Origin: HGM04593 sp045657945
GTDB taxonomy: Bacteria > Bacteroidota > Bacteroidia > Bacteroidales > Bacteroidaceae
Assembly: GCA_045657945.1 (NCBI GenBank)
Contig: JAZOUB010000015.1
Span: 186,001 to 250,000 of the forward strand
DNA: 64,000 nucleotides
Reading direction: 5' to 3'
Shown: piece after piece, positions 15,123 through 23,984 of the stretch
Layout of the letters: every line of letters starts with the position of its first letter
Position numbering within the stretch: the first letter of the stretch is position 1
Notes under the pieces: generated by a model
The model's database searches: none
Told to the model about the DNA's origin: nothing
The model's input: the letters and a program-made list of their open reading frames with translations, nothing else
Position numbers and translations under genes: made by a program

Positions 15123-17270
15123 ATGTCAAAGAAAGGTTCAAAAGGAAAAGGGCGTCTGAACAAAGGTGCAGTAGTTGACATGCTTGTCGATTTTTTCAAT
15201 CGCAATGACAGCCGCATTGTAAGTCCCAAGGAAATATTCAAGGAGCTTGGATTGACATCAACATCGGCAAGGACACTCTGTGTTCAGATACTTGATGATA
15301 TGGTCTTCGACGGCTATCTGCTGGAGCCCGAGTTTAGGAAATACCGCCTGGCCGATAACTCTTCCATTCTCACCGGTACATTCTCGCGCAGCAAGGATGG
15401 CTATAACGAGTTCTACCCCGAGGATGGCAGCGAGCCCATACTCATAAGCGAGCGCAACTCGGCACATGCTCTCACTGATGATATTGTACGTGTGGCACTC
15501 TTTGCAAGACGCCGTGGGCGTGGACGCGAAGGCGAGGTTATTGAGATTGTAAAGCGCACGCACGATACCTTTGTAGGTGAATTGCAGGTAGAGAAGCATT
15601 ATGCTTTCCTCATCACCGAGAACCGCATGATGCCCAATGACATCTTCATTCCAAAAGATCTGCTCAAAGGAGGCAAGAGCGGCGATAAGGCTGTTGTGAA
15701 ACTCCTTGAGTGGCCGCTCGAGAGTAAGAATCCCGTGGGCAAGGTGCTCGATGTGCTTGGAAAGAGCGGTGACAATGATACCGAAATGAATGCCATACTT
15801 GCCGAGTATGGCCTGCCATATACCTATCCGGCTGCCGTTGAGCATGCTGCCGAGCAGCTCTCGCCCTACATCACTGCCGAGGAGATTGCCGCGCGAAAGG
15901 ATTTCCGCGGTGTTACAACCCTTACCATTGACCCTGCCGATGCCAAGGACTTTGACGATGCACTCTCAATCCGTCCTGCAGGTGAGGGATTGTGGGAGGT
16001 GGGTGTCCACATTGCCGATGTGTCGCACTATGTTACCGAAGGCAGCGTGATAGACAAGGAGGCATTCAAGCGTGCCACATCAATATATCTTGTGGATCGC
16101 ACCATTCCAATGCTTCCCGAGCGTCTTTGCAACGACCTTTGCTCGTTGCGTCCGCACGAGGACAAGCTTGCCTATTCGGTAATCTTTACCATGAACGAAA
16201 AGGCCGAGGTGAAGAAGTTCGACATTGCACGCACTGTCATCAACAGTGACCACCGTTTCTGTTACGACGAGGTACAGGAAATAATAGAGAAAGGCGAGGG
16301 ACTGTACTATGATGAGATAAAGACACTGAACACACTTGCCCAGAAGATGCGCGAGAAACGCTTCCAGTCCGGTGCGATCGATTTCCAGCAGGCGCAGGTA
16401 CACTTCCGCCTTGATGATAACGGAAAGCCGCTTTCGGTCTATTTCAGCGAGAGTAACGAGTCGCACCAACTTATTGAAGAGTTCATGTTGCTTGCCAACC
16501 GCACTGTGGCAGAAAAGATTGGCCGCAAGAGCCCCGAAACTCCATTGAAGACATTTGTCTATCGCATACACGACGAGCCAAATCCCGAGAAGATATCAAT
16601 GCTCTCCAAGTTTGCAAGTAAGCTTGGTTACAAGATGAAGAGCAGTACCGGGCGAACGACATCGGCCGCAGCCCTCAATACGCTTTTGAAGGAGGTGCAT
16701 GGCAGTAAGGAGCAGAATGTGATTGAGCAGATTTCGCTGCGTACAATGCAGAAGGCAAGGTACTCGACCGAGAATATCGGCCACTATGGCCTGGCATTCC
16801 GCTATTATACCCATTTCACTTCCCCCATACGCCGTTACCCCGACTTGCTTGTGCATCGCCTCTTGAACCGCTATCTTACACTTGGTGCACGCACTGTGAG
16901 CAAGCCAAAGTACGAGGATCTGTGCGAGCATTGTTCGGCGCAGGAGCAGGTGGCAGCAAATGCCGAGCGTGCAAGTATAAAGTACAAGCAGGTGGAGTTC
17001 ATGAGCGAGCATATCGGCGAGGAATACGATGCCGTGATCAGCGGTGTCACAGAGTGGGGATTCTATGCCGAAATCAACGAGAACAAATGCGAGGGCATGG
17101 TACCTATGCGCACCCTGCAGGATGACTACTATGAGTTTGACGATGCCAACTACTGCATCATCGGGCGTCGACGCAAACGTAAGTTCACGATAGGTGACCC
17201 TGTGCGCATTCGTATAATGCGTGCGAACCTCGACCGTAAGCAGCTTGATTTTGAACTGGTGGACGAGTAA
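15123..17270 (+). CDS. rnr: Ribonuclease R (RNB-family 3'-5' exoribonuclease)
   Basis: The 715-residue enzyme degrades structured RNA processively. Order of parts: a basic N-terminus (SKKGSKGKGRLNKG), a winged-helix-like region, cold-shock domains (about 80-230), the RNB catalytic domain from about 255 with the metal-binding aspartates in DPADAKDFDDALS, the HFTSPIRRYPDLLVHR motif near 565, and an S1 domain at the C-terminus (about 630-712). The length is normal for Bacteroidota RNase R. A two-component regulator gene follows after 56 bp and may share its transcript. Confidence 0.95.
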   Translation: MSKKGSKGKGRLNKGAVVDMLVDFFNRNDSRIVSPKEIFKELGLTSTSARTLCVQILDDMVFDGYLLEPEFRKYRLADNSSILTGTFSRSKDGYNEFYPEDGSEPILISERNSAHALTDDIVRVALFARRRGRGREGEVIEIVKRTHDTFVGELQVEKHYAFLITENRMMPNDIFIPKDLLKGGKSGDKAVVKLLEWPLESKNPVGKVLDVLGKSGDNDTEMNAILAEYGLPYTYPAAVEHAAEQLSPYITAEEIAARKDFRGVTTLTIDPADAKDFDDALSIRPAGEGLWEVGVHIADVSHYVTEGSVIDKEAFKRATSIYLVDRTIPMLPERLCNDLCSLRPHEDKLAYSVIFTMNEKAEVKKFDIARTVINSDHRFCYDEVQEIIEKGEGLYYDEIKTLNTLAQKMREKRFQSGAIDFQQAQVHFRLDDNGKPLSVYFSESNESHQLIEEFMLLANRTVAEKIGRKSPETPLKTFVYRIHDEPNPEKISMLSKFASKLGYKMKSSTGRTTSAAALNTLLKEVHGSKEQNVIEQISLRTMQKARYSTENIGHYGLAFRYYTHFTSPIRRYPDLLVHRLLNRYLTLGARTVSKPKYEDLCEHCSAQEQVAANAERASIKYKQVEFMSEHIGEEYDAVISGVTEWGFYAEINENKCEGMVPMRTLQDDYYEFDDANYCIIGRRRKRKFTIGDPVRIRIMRANLDRKQLDFELVDE

Positions 17271-17326
17271 TTTCAACTTCATTTCGAAATCGGGCGCGAT
17301 ATTTACCGAAACTAAACACAAAAAAG

Positions 17327-18010
17327 ATGAAACTCCTGATAATAGAAGACGACAATTCTTTGCGTGAGATTATGCATCGCGCACTCACAGGTGAGGGGTA
17401 TGTTGTTGAGGTTGCACCGACATATTTCGATGCCTGTGACAAGATTGCAGGCTACAGTTACGACTGCATTCTGCTTGATATAATGTTGCCCGATGGCAAT
17501 GGCCTGCGTCTTCTTGAGCAGATAAAGGCGCTCGACAAGGATGACAGGGTAATCATAATATCGGCACGCGACTCGCTCGACGATAAGATTGAGGGGCTTG
17601 ACTTGGGTGCCGATGACTACCTGCCTAAACCATTTTATATGGCTGAGCTCTCGGCACGCATCAAAAGTGTCATGCGTCGTGGTGCCGGAGCTGTGAACAA
17701 GAAGATGACAGCCGGAAATATTGCTCTTGACCTGCAAAGCCGTCTGGTGACGATAGATGACAAGCCGGTTGCCCTTCTTAAAAAGGAGTTCGACATACTG
17801 CTGTATTTCATGCAGCGTCCAAACCACATAATAGACAAGGCTGTACTTGCCGAATCTGTCTGGGGCGACCACATCGACATGGCCGACAATTTCCAGTTTG
17901 TATATGCACAGATAAAGAACCTGCGCAAGAAGCTTGCCGATGCCGGTGCTTCGCAGAACATCAAGGCTGTATATGGCTTCGGCTATAAATTCACGGAGGC
18001 GGAGCTATGA
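17327..18010 (+). CDS. OmpR-family response regulator
   Basis: The 227-residue protein has an N-terminal receiver domain (acidic pair E7-D8-D9, phosphoacceptor Asp51 in LLDIMLPDGNG, Lys101 in YLPKPF) and a C-terminal winged-helix domain (about 130-225; VALLKKEFDILLYFMQRP, VYGFGYKF). It would be phosphorylated by the histidine kinase encoded next, whose ATG overlaps its stop codon. Target genes are unknown. The overlap ATGA indicates translational coupling. Confidence 0.93.
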   Translation: MKLLIIEDDNSLREIMHRALTGEGYVVEVAPTYFDACDKIAGYSYDCILLDIMLPDGNGLRLLEQIKALDKDDRVIIISARDSLDDKIEGLDLGADDYLPKPFYMAELSARIKSVMRRGAGAVNKKMTAGNIALDLQSRLVTIDDKPVALLKKEFDILLYFMQRPNHIIDKAVLAESVWGDHIDMADNFQFVYAQIKNLRKKLADAGASQNIKAVYGFGYKFTEAEL

Positions 18011-19275
18011 AACTGATATACAAGGTAACCATAAGGCTTGCATTGGTCATTCTGCCCGTACTCTTGCTATGGGCAACGGTCTTCTATTTCGCAATGGTCA
18101 ACGAGGTGAACGATGAGACCGACGACAGTCTCGAGGATTATGCCGAGATGATTGCGCAGCGAGTCGTTACCGGCGAAAAACTGCCCACACCGGGCGATGG
18201 CAGCAATAATACATACGCAATCGAACTGTTGCCGACGACAGAAACCTACAGCGATTCAAAAAGCTATGACGACCGCGAAGTCTATCTACCACAAAAGGGA
18301 GAGACCGAGCCGGCTCGTGTGCTCACAATGATATTCCATGATGATGATGGCCTGGCCTACAGGCTTGTGGTTTCAATCCCCACATTTGAACGCGAAGATG
18401 TCATAGAGGCCATACTGATACACCTGGTAATTATCTATGTGGTGTTGGTGTTTACAATACTTGCAGTCACGATACTTGTCTTCAGGTTCAGCATGAAACC
18501 TCTTTATTCCCTGCTCAAGTGGCTCGACGGTTACCGGCCCGGCAATGGCACAGCCGGTTTCCCCGACGAGGATTCCGTGCTGGAGTTCCGCAAGCTCACC
18601 AGTGCTGCCCGTGAAACCATAGAGCGTGCCGAGAATCATCTTGAACGCCAAAAGCAGTTCATCGGCAATGCCTCGCACGAACTGCAGACACCGCTTGCCG
18701 TGCTCGGTAACCGCATAGAGTGGATGATGGACAACACCACGCTCACCGAGGAGCAGTTTGCTGAACTGTCAAAGATGCGCCAGTCAATACACCGACTCAC
18801 ACGCCTTAACCGCACGCTTCTGCTGTTGTCAAAGATTGATAGCGGTCACTTCCTTGACAGGTCGCCTGTTGACATTGTGGCAATAATTGAGAATGAACTC
18901 GAGGTCTATAAGGAGATATATGCCGACAAGGACATCAGGTGTAGTGTAAAAATGCCACGATACTTTGTTGTGGAGATGGACGAGATGCTTGCAACTACAA
19001 TGGTAAGTAACCTTCTCAAGAATGCCTTTGTGCATTCGCAGAGCGGCGGTATGGTGGAGGTGGTTATTTCTCATGGTCTCCTTTCCGTTTCAAACAATGG
19101 CGATGAGGCTCTTGACGAGACAAGGCTCTTCGACCGCTTCTACACAAGCGGTAAGAGTGGCTCTACCGGCCTTGGACTGGCACTTGTGAAGTCTATATCG
19201 GATTATTACGATTTTGCCCTCAATTACGGTTTTAGAGACGGTATACACTGTTTTAGTGTAGGATTAAAGAAATAA
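18007..19275 (+). CDS. Sensor histidine kinase
   Basis: The 422-residue inner-membrane kinase has a first helix at about 8-30, a periplasmic sensor of about 105 residues, and a second helix at about 134-160. The HisKA domain has phosphoacceptor His224 in NASHELQTPL, followed by a HATPase domain with the N box NLLKNAFVHS and the G box STGLGLALVKS. The motif HELQTPL instead of HELRTPL is frequent in Bacteroidota kinases. It pairs with the response regulator upstream. The periplasmic part has no domain I recognise, so the signal is unknown. Confidence 0.93.
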   Translation: MKLIYKVTIRLALVILPVLLLWATVFYFAMVNEVNDETDDSLEDYAEMIAQRVVTGEKLPTPGDGSNNTYAIELLPTTETYSDSKSYDDREVYLPQKGETEPARVLTMIFHDDDGLAYRLVVSIPTFEREDVIEAILIHLVIIYVVLVFTILAVTILVFRFSMKPLYSLLKWLDGYRPGNGTAGFPDEDSVLEFRKLTSAARETIERAENHLERQKQFIGNASHELQTPLAVLGNRIEWMMDNTTLTEEQFAELSKMRQSIHRLTRLNRTLLLLSKIDSGHFLDRSPVDIVAIIENELEVYKEIYADKDIRCSVKMPRYFVVEMDEMLATTMVSNLLKNAFVHSQSGGMVEVVISHGLLSVSNNGDEALDETRLFDRFYTSGKSGSTGLGLALVKSISDYYDFALNYGFRDGIHCFSVGLKK

Positions 19276-19357
19276 TAGATAAATGGGCTCACCAGCAAAC
19301 TTGAAGTGCCGATAAATGTAGTCAAATTGTAGCCAAAATCAGGACCGAGAGCAAAAG

Positions 19358-19402
19358 AAAATCTCCTAAATCGTTGTTCTGTAACAATCTAGGAGATTTT
19401 TT
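19358..19402. terminator. Bidirectional terminator between the kinase and tRNA-Asp genes
   Basis: AAAATCTCCTA pairs with TAGGAGATTTT across an imperfect extended stem; both flanks give T-runs. It serves the tRNA-Asp gene on the minus strand and could also end the two-component transcript, whose stop is 82 bp to the left. Confidence 0.8.
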
Positions 19403-19405
19403 CTG

Positions 19406-19479
19406 CGGTGCGTACGGGACTCGAACCCGTGACCCCATGCGTGACAGGCATGTATTCTAACCAACTGAACTAACGCACC
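19406..19479 (-). tRNA. tRNA-Asp (anticodon GTC)
   Basis: Read on the minus strand, GGTGCGT pairs with ACGCACC in the acceptor stem. The anticodon stem is CATGC/GCATG with loop CTGTCAC (anticodon GTC). The T-stem is CGGG/CCCG with TTCGAGT, and the discriminator is G73, as expected for tRNA-Asp. CCA is not encoded. The gene is downstream of the recR operon but has its own promoter. Confidence 0.95.
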
Positions 19480-19523
19480 AATATTCCAAAGTTTTCTGCT
19501 TTGTTTGTGTCTCAAAGCGAGTG

Positions 19524-19554
19524 CAAAGGTAGGGCTTTTTTTTGAACCTACAAA
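19524..19554 (-). promoter_or_regulatory. Promoter of tRNA-Asp
   Basis: On the minus strand TTTG (19551-19554), a 19-bp spacer and TACCTTTG (19524-19531) form a textbook Bacteroidota promoter, about 45 bp upstream of the tRNA. Confidence 0.87.
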
Positions 19555-19615
19555 CTTTTTGCGGTTTTTTTTCAAGAAAATGTGATTTTTTTTGCTTTTT
19601 GCGTCCAAAATCCCA

Positions 19616-20143
19616 CTATTCTGCGATTTTTTGCATCAAAAATACATCGTTATAGCCGTTTTCGTTCCGTTGCCATTGACGGAGTAATGCGCTTTTTTCA
19701 AAGCCGTTTTTCTCAAAAAGTGTAATACTTTCATTGTTCCATTGGGGAACATATGCATAGAGTTGGTGTATGTGGAGTTTCTTGAATGCGTATTCGCACA
19801 ACAGCTGCATGGTTTCTGTTGCAATGCCTTTGCCACGGTGTCGGCCAAGAAGCCCTATGCATACCTCGGCACGGCTGTTCAATGGGTCATATTCGGCAAG
19901 GTCAATCATGCCGGCGGCTTCTCCACCAGCAAGCTCAATGACAAAACGCGCCTGATGCTCGCTGAAGAGGTCCTGGCGGCTTTGTTCAAGGTAGGCGCGC
20001 AGTGTGTAGCGGGAATAGGGGAGTGTGGCGTTGCCGACGCTCCACAGCGTTGTGTCGTTCTCCATTGCATACATAAGCTCCAGATCCTCGGGTTCGGGTG
20101 AGCGCAATGTAATCCTGTCGTTTTTCAGCCAAGTTCCGTTCAT
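19616..20143 (-). CDS. GNAT-family N-acetyltransferase (RimJ/RimL-like)
   Basis: The 175-residue protein begins with LKNDRITLRSPEPEDLELMYAMEND, the usual start of RimJ/RimL- and SpeG-like acetyltransferases. It contains the acetyl-CoA-binding pattern RHRGKGIATETMQLLCEYAF (Q/RxxGxG/A type), followed by LHIHQLYAYVPQWNNESITLFEKNGF. The substrate may be a protein N-terminus, an amino sugar or a polyamine; sequence does not decide. Its ATG overlaps the preceding glycosyltransferase stop by 4 bp, so it is the last gene of the recR operon. Confidence 0.88.
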   Translation of the reverse strand: MNGTWLKNDRITLRSPEPEDLELMYAMENDTTLWSVGNATLPYSRYTLRAYLEQSRQDLFSEHQARFVIELAGGEAAGMIDLAEYDPLNSRAEVCIGLLGRHRGKGIATETMQLLCEYAFKKLHIHQLYAYVPQWNNESITLFEKNGFEKSALLRQWQRNENGYNDVFLMQKIAE

Positions 20144-21339
20144 TTCTCCTGTGCTGTCTGTCCATAATCAAAGACTGCGTCTTCGGTTATGAGTTTCTTT
20201 GTTCTTGTGGAATATGTTGCCAGGCGCAACCTCTTGCCGCCTGTGTTGTGCAGTAGCTCAAGGATTGTGCTGTAGCTGTATGCGTCGGTGTCATATACCA
20301 CAGTGTTGCATCCTGTGGTGTCAATTCCCTTGCTCAGGTGTCCCTGTGGCATTGTTGTCTCATTGCCTTCAAAGAACTTGTGGTTGCCGTTCTTCTGTTT
20401 CTCGCGCAGTATGCTTCCCACCTCGTCTATTGTACCGGCATTGCCTATTACAACGCAGTTTATCGGTGGCAGTTCCTGTATCTTGCGGTGGCAGAACTGG
20501 TTGCCTATGTATGCAAGTATGGCCCTGCTCCAGATTGCCATGTTTATCGGCAGGCTCACCAGGAATGAGTAGTGTGAGTAGTGCTTCTTGAAGAAGAGCT
20601 GCATTGCACGGTAAAAGGTGTGTACATACCTGTATGAGCTCTTGTTTGTGCTCTCGCCTTTATAGTGCAGTATCTTGAGCGGCAGGAAGTAGTTGGTGTA
20701 GCCCTGCTTCAGTATGCGGTATGAAAGGTCGATGTCCTCGCCATACATGAAGAAATCCTCATCGAGCGCACCGGTCTCTTTTATTGTGCTGTGGCGCAGC
20801 ATCATGTATGCTCCTGATATTATCTCAATGGGGTTCTCCTCGTTCTTGTCGAGGTATTGCATATAATAGCGTCCGAATGTGCGTGATTTTGGGAACAGTT
20901 TTGAGAGTCCCGACATCTTGCAGAATGCTACGAATGGCGTGGGCAGTGCACGGCGCGATTCGGGTGCGAAGGAGCCGTCAGTACGCAGCATATATACGCC
21001 ACATGCACCGGCATCGGCATGTGCGTCCATGAACGATATACAGCCTTCTATAGCTTCCTTTGTGACAATGGTGTCGGGGTTGAGCATGAGCAGGTACTCG
21101 CCTTTTGCCTGTGCAAATGCAATGTTGTTTCCCTTGGAGAAACCGTTATTCTCCTTACATGCCATCCATTTGACATTGGGGAAACGTGCTGTAATGTATT
21201 CGGTTGATGCGTCGGTCGATGCATTGTCGATAACAATAACCTCGTGGCTGATGCCTTCAGCGGCCTGCTCAAGCGAATTAAGGCACTGCTCGAGGAAATA
21301 TTTTACATTGTAGTTGACTATGATTACCGACAGCTTCAT
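20140..21339 (-). CDS. Glycosyltransferase family 2, membrane-associated
   Basis: The 399-residue protein has a GT-A fold start (LSVIIVNYNVKYFLEQCLNSL), the nucleotide-sugar region EVIVIDNASTD, NNGFSKGNN and LMLNPDT (DxD-equivalent), and FFMYGEDIDLSYRI. This is the rhamnosyltransferase/WbbL-like subgroup used in O-antigen or capsule assembly. A hydrophobic segment lies around residues 258-280. The last 110 residues have no domain I recognise. The donor and acceptor sugars are unknown. It overlaps the GNAT gene by 4 bp and follows the membrane-protein gene by 6 bp. Confidence 0.88.
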   Translation of the reverse strand: MKLSVIIVNYNVKYFLEQCLNSLEQAAEGISHEVIVIDNASTDASTEYITARFPNVKWMACKENNGFSKGNNIAFAQAKGEYLLMLNPDTIVTKEAIEGCISFMDAHADAGACGVYMLRTDGSFAPESRRALPTPFVAFCKMSGLSKLFPKSRTFGRYYMQYLDKNEENPIEIISGAYMMLRHSTIKETGALDEDFFMYGEDIDLSYRILKQGYTNYFLPLKILHYKGESTNKSSYRYVHTFYRAMQLFFKKHYSHYSFLVSLPINMAIWSRAILAYIGNQFCHRKIQELPPINCVVIGNAGTIDEVGSILREKQKNGNHKFFEGNETTMPQGHLSKGIDTTGCNTVVYDTDAYSYSTILELLHNTGGKRLRLATYSTRTKKLITEDAVFDYGQTAQEK

Positions 21340-21345
21340 GCTCTG

Positions 21346-21795
21346 TTATTTTGTATTGTCCTTGTCCAGGTATTCGTTGAGAACCTGTTCCGTAGGGTAG
21401 CTGTAAATGAGCGCGCCAAGGCTTACGATGGCGCAGTACATTGCTCCGTCATATTCTACACCATAATAGACGAAGATATTGATGATCAAGGCTATGAAAA
21501 GCAGGAACATGCGCATTATGCTCTTCTTGCTGTAGAGTTTCAGTTTGGCAATATTGTCGAGCCCTGATGCCTTGTTCATTGAGCGGCTGAACCATTTGAG
21601 TGCCAACGGTACAATTGCAATGGTGACCATGATTGTCGATACCTCAACATAATATTTGTCCTGTTCGTTCAGGTTTGAAGCCAAAACTCCTTTGGCAAGA
21701 TAGCCTGTTTCAAATGCGGCAATGGCTATTATTACCGAGAATATTGATGTGATGAAGTTGAATCTTAATGATTTGAGTACATTATCCTTGTTCAT
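21346..21795 (-). CDS. Small membrane protein of unknown function
   Basis: The 149-residue product has four hydrophobic segments at about residues 13-33, 52-68, 95-112 and 116-134, with charged ends and an Asp/Lys-rich C-terminus. I do not recognise the family. It lies 4 bp after recR and 6 bp before the glycosyltransferase, so it is co-transcribed with both. The neighbour suggests, without proof, a role at the cell envelope. Confidence 0.7.
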   Translation of the reverse strand: MNKDNVLKSLRFNFITSIFSVIIAIAAFETGYLAKGVLASNLNEQDKYYVEVSTIMVTIAIVPLALKWFSRSMNKASGLDNIAKLKLYSKKSIMRMFLLFIALIINIFVYYGVEYDGAMYCAIVSLGALIYSYPTEQVLNEYLDKDNTK

Positions 21796-21799
21796 GGCA

Positions 21800-22420
21800 T
21801 TAGAATGTTTTGCCGGTGAATGGCCGGCGGTTAATTATTGAACTGCCGAGGGTAACCTCGTCGGTGTATTCAAGTTCATCACCGACCGAAATGCCTCGTG
21901 CGATTACCGATAGCTTTACATCATACTGTTGCAGTTTGCGGTAGATGTAGAAGTTTGTGGTGTCGCCCTCCATTGTTGAACTGAGTGCGAGTATGATCTC
22001 CTTTACCTCTCCTGTTGCAACGCGTTCGATGAGGCTGTTTATCTGCAGGTCGCTTGGCGAGACGCCGTCCATTGGCGATATTACGCCGCCAAGCACGTGA
22101 TAAACACCCCTGAACTGCATGGTGTTTTCTACAGCCATTACATCCTGTATGTTTTCCACCACGCATATAATGCTGTGGTCGCGCAATGGGTTGGCGCAGA
22201 TGGGGCATATATCAGTATCTGATATACTGTGGCACTCCTTGCAGTATTTAGCCTCGCGTTTAAGTGTTATGATTGCCGAAGAAAACCCTTCAACCTCCTC
22301 CTCTTTCTTGCGCAACAAATGGAGCACAAGGCGTGTCGCCGTCTTGCGCCCGATGCCCGGCAGTTTGGAGAACTCCTTTACTGCCCGTTCCAAAAGTGCT
22401 GATGGGTATTCCTGATTCAT
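21800..22420 (-). CDS. recR: Recombination protein RecR
   Basis: The 206-residue DNA-clamp protein of the RecFOR pathway loads RecA at gaps. It has an N-terminal helix-hairpin-helix (FSKLPGIGRKTATRLVLHLL), a four-cysteine zinc site (CKECHSISDTDICPIC), and a Toprim domain (IICVVENIQDVMAVENT, and VLGGVISPMDGVSP). Length matches the family (about 200). It is the first gene of a four-gene unit with its own promoter at 22448-22479. Confidence 0.96.
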   Translation of the reverse strand: MNQEYPSALLERAVKEFSKLPGIGRKTATRLVLHLLRKKEEEVEGFSSAIITLKREAKYCKECHSISDTDICPICANPLRDHSIICVVENIQDVMAVENTMQFRGVYHVLGGVISPMDGVSPSDLQINSLIERVATGEVKEIILALSSTMEGDTTNFYIYRKLQQYDVKLSVIARGISVGDELEYTDEVTLGSSIINRRPFTGKTF

Positions 22421-22447
22421 CTGTTCTTGTCTTGCATAATAGCGGTG

Positions 22448-22479
22448 CGAAGATAGTCAAAAAAACGCCATTGTGCAAA
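22448..22479 (-). promoter_or_regulatory. Promoter of the recR operon
   Basis: On the minus strand TTTG (22476-22479), a 20-bp spacer and TATCTTCG (22448-22455). The -7 differs from TAnnTTTG only by C for T, a variant also found upstream of dapB and the Crp-like gene in this window. Confidence 0.7.
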
Positions 22480-22494
22480 TGAGTGCCGTCACTG

Positions 22495-23862
22495 TTATTT
22501 TATATCAACAGTAATCTCTGCCGGGAACACTCGCTCCGGGTCAAAATACTCGGCACAGCTCTCGACCATGGACTTCATGCTTGGAGTAACAATACCGTTG
22601 AAAGCCTCGTTGCCGTTTACAATGACCTTGACGGGTCTTGTAAAGTCGAATAGCTTCTCGCTCAGGTATATTGTCACATTGCCCTTGGTCGCAGGCGCAT
22701 AGCTCTTTGAGAAGAACATGGGGATGTTGTATATGAGCTGTGTGGTTGTGTATGTCACATTCTGCACCGTGAGGGTTACGGTGTTGTCGGCGATGCTCAC
22801 CTCGTAGCAGCTACGCTCCTCGTCGTTGTTGCGCGATGTCTCGTTAACCTTCAGGTTGTAGAAACCTGTGCGGTGGCGGCCGTACATGTCATAATCCTCC
22901 CAGTAGAAATAAGAGGGGTGGGCATTTCGGCTGTGCTGCTTGAGCCATGGAGTGGTCTTCTCATAGTTGATGCTGTGTCCCATGTTGGGAATAAGTTCGA
23001 TGAAATGATTGTACAGGCCGGGGTGCATCTTTGCAAGGCTGTCAATTGTGAGTGCTGCATTGTAGGTCATTGCATTGCGAGCAAAACCATAGTCCTGCTC
23101 ACCGGTGCGCAGCGAGAAGGCAATGTTGGCAAGGTTCTCCATCGGGGCATTCTTCAGTGGCTCGCCACCAGCCATAGGACCTGCTCCTGCAAGGTAGTCG
23201 GCATAGAACGATGCAAGGCGCTGGCTGCCATAGCCACCTTCGGAGATTCCATAGAAATAGATTCTGTTGGCATCGATGTTCTCATTGACGAAGGCAAGGC
23301 GCAGGAGTTTCTCCCAAGCCCACTGTTTGCTCTGTATGGCCCAGCGGTAGAGTTCGCCATATCCGTTAGGTATTTGCGGAATGAAATGTAGCGACGGTGC
23401 ATCGTCATAGCTGCTGCAAAGGCGTATTCCGGCTTCCCACTCTCGGTTCTTCTCGCCCGAACCGTGCATATATAGGAAAAGCGGATAGCCATTTTGTGGC
23501 TGTTCGCCCTTTCTTATGAAATAATAGGGCATGACGGCATGCTCCTCGAGCTGTTCGGGGAGTTCCCAGTAGCCCGTGTCGCGCGGTTCATCGGTGGCGA
23601 ACGGTGCAATCAACTTCTCCTCGTCGAGTGCATTTACAGCGTTGCTCCAGCACTCCCACACAGCCTTTCGTGCAGCGTCAATATCGTTGGCATTTATCTT
23701 GTCGGTTCCTTTGTAATCAGCCTTTTCACCCTTGAGCACCTTTGAGAAGTATGTGTTGATTTTCTTTGTCTTGCTCTTGGATACACTCTTTGCATTGCAG
23801 TTGCTTGCACCGGCAACAAATGCCGCAATGGCGATGAACGCCGTTACCATTATTCTTTTCAT
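22495..23862 (-). CDS. Secreted alpha/beta-hydrolase, probable esterase or peptidase
   Basis: The 455-residue protein has a signal peptide (MKRIMVTAFIAIAAFVAGAS). The central alpha/beta-hydrolase domain has the oxyanion-side motif LFLYMHGSGEKN (about 128-139), the nucleophile elbow GISEGG with Ser207, and the likely catalytic His296 in NMGHSINY. The arrangement resembles the Bacteroidota poly-hydroxybutyrate-depolymerase/prolyl-oligopeptidase-like esterases. The C-terminal 130 residues are strand-rich (VSIADNTVTLTVQNVTY) and may form an accessory sandwich. A cysteine at 22 could permit lipidation, but the lipobox is poor. Substrate unknown. The gene is separate from the C10 peptidase gene that ends at 23985 on the same strand. 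Confidence 0.8.
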   Translation of the reverse strand: MKRIMVTAFIAIAAFVAGASNCNAKSVSKSKTKKINTYFSKVLKGEKADYKGTDKINANDIDAARKAVWECWSNAVNALDEEKLIAPFATDEPRDTGYWELPEQLEEHAVMPYYFIRKGEQPQNGYPLFLYMHGSGEKNREWEAGIRLCSSYDDAPSLHFIPQIPNGYGELYRWAIQSKQWAWEKLLRLAFVNENIDANRIYFYGISEGGYGSQRLASFYADYLAGAGPMAGGEPLKNAPMENLANIAFSLRTGEQDYGFARNAMTYNAALTIDSLAKMHPGLYNHFIELIPNMGHSINYEKTTPWLKQHSRNAHPSYFYWEDYDMYGRHRTGFYNLKVNETSRNNDEERSCYEVSIADNTVTLTVQNVTYTTTQLIYNIPMFFSKSYAPATKGNVTIYLSEKLFDFTRPVKVIVNGNEAFNGIVTPSMKSMVESCAEYFDPERVFPAEITVDIK

Positions 23863-23880
23863 CGTGTCTAATATTTTGTG

Positions 23881-23888
23881 CGAAAATA
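23881..23888 (-). promoter_or_regulatory. Possible -7 element for the esterase gene
   Basis: The minus strand reads TATTTTCG, one base from TAnnTTTG, 18 bp upstream of the ATG at 23862. A CTTG sequence at 23906-23909 could be the -33 element with a shortened 17-bp spacer. Confidence 0.4.
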
Positions 23889-23931
23889 ACCTTTAGCGTG
23901 CAATCAAGCAATTTTTTAGTAGTATAAATGC

Positions 23932-23964
23932 ACAGACGGACAGGTTTTGTGCCTGCCCGTCTGT
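23932..23964 (-). terminator. Hairpin after the C10 peptidase gene
   Basis: ACAGACGGACAGG pairs with CCTGCCCGTCTGT (one mismatch) around a 7-nt loop, 21 bp after the stop codon at 23985. The following minus-strand sequence is only moderately T-rich. Confidence 0.6.
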
Positions 23965-23984
23965 TTCAATAGTTTCAAGTATGG

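Noticed and set aside
15258..15845. 195-residue open frame antisense to rnr
   Set aside because: Shadow of the RNase R coding frame, cysteine- and histidine-rich with no recognisable domain.
16596..17321. 241-residue open frame antisense to the end of rnr
   Set aside because: Long, but lies wholly over the conserved S1 and RNB coding region and has random-looking composition.
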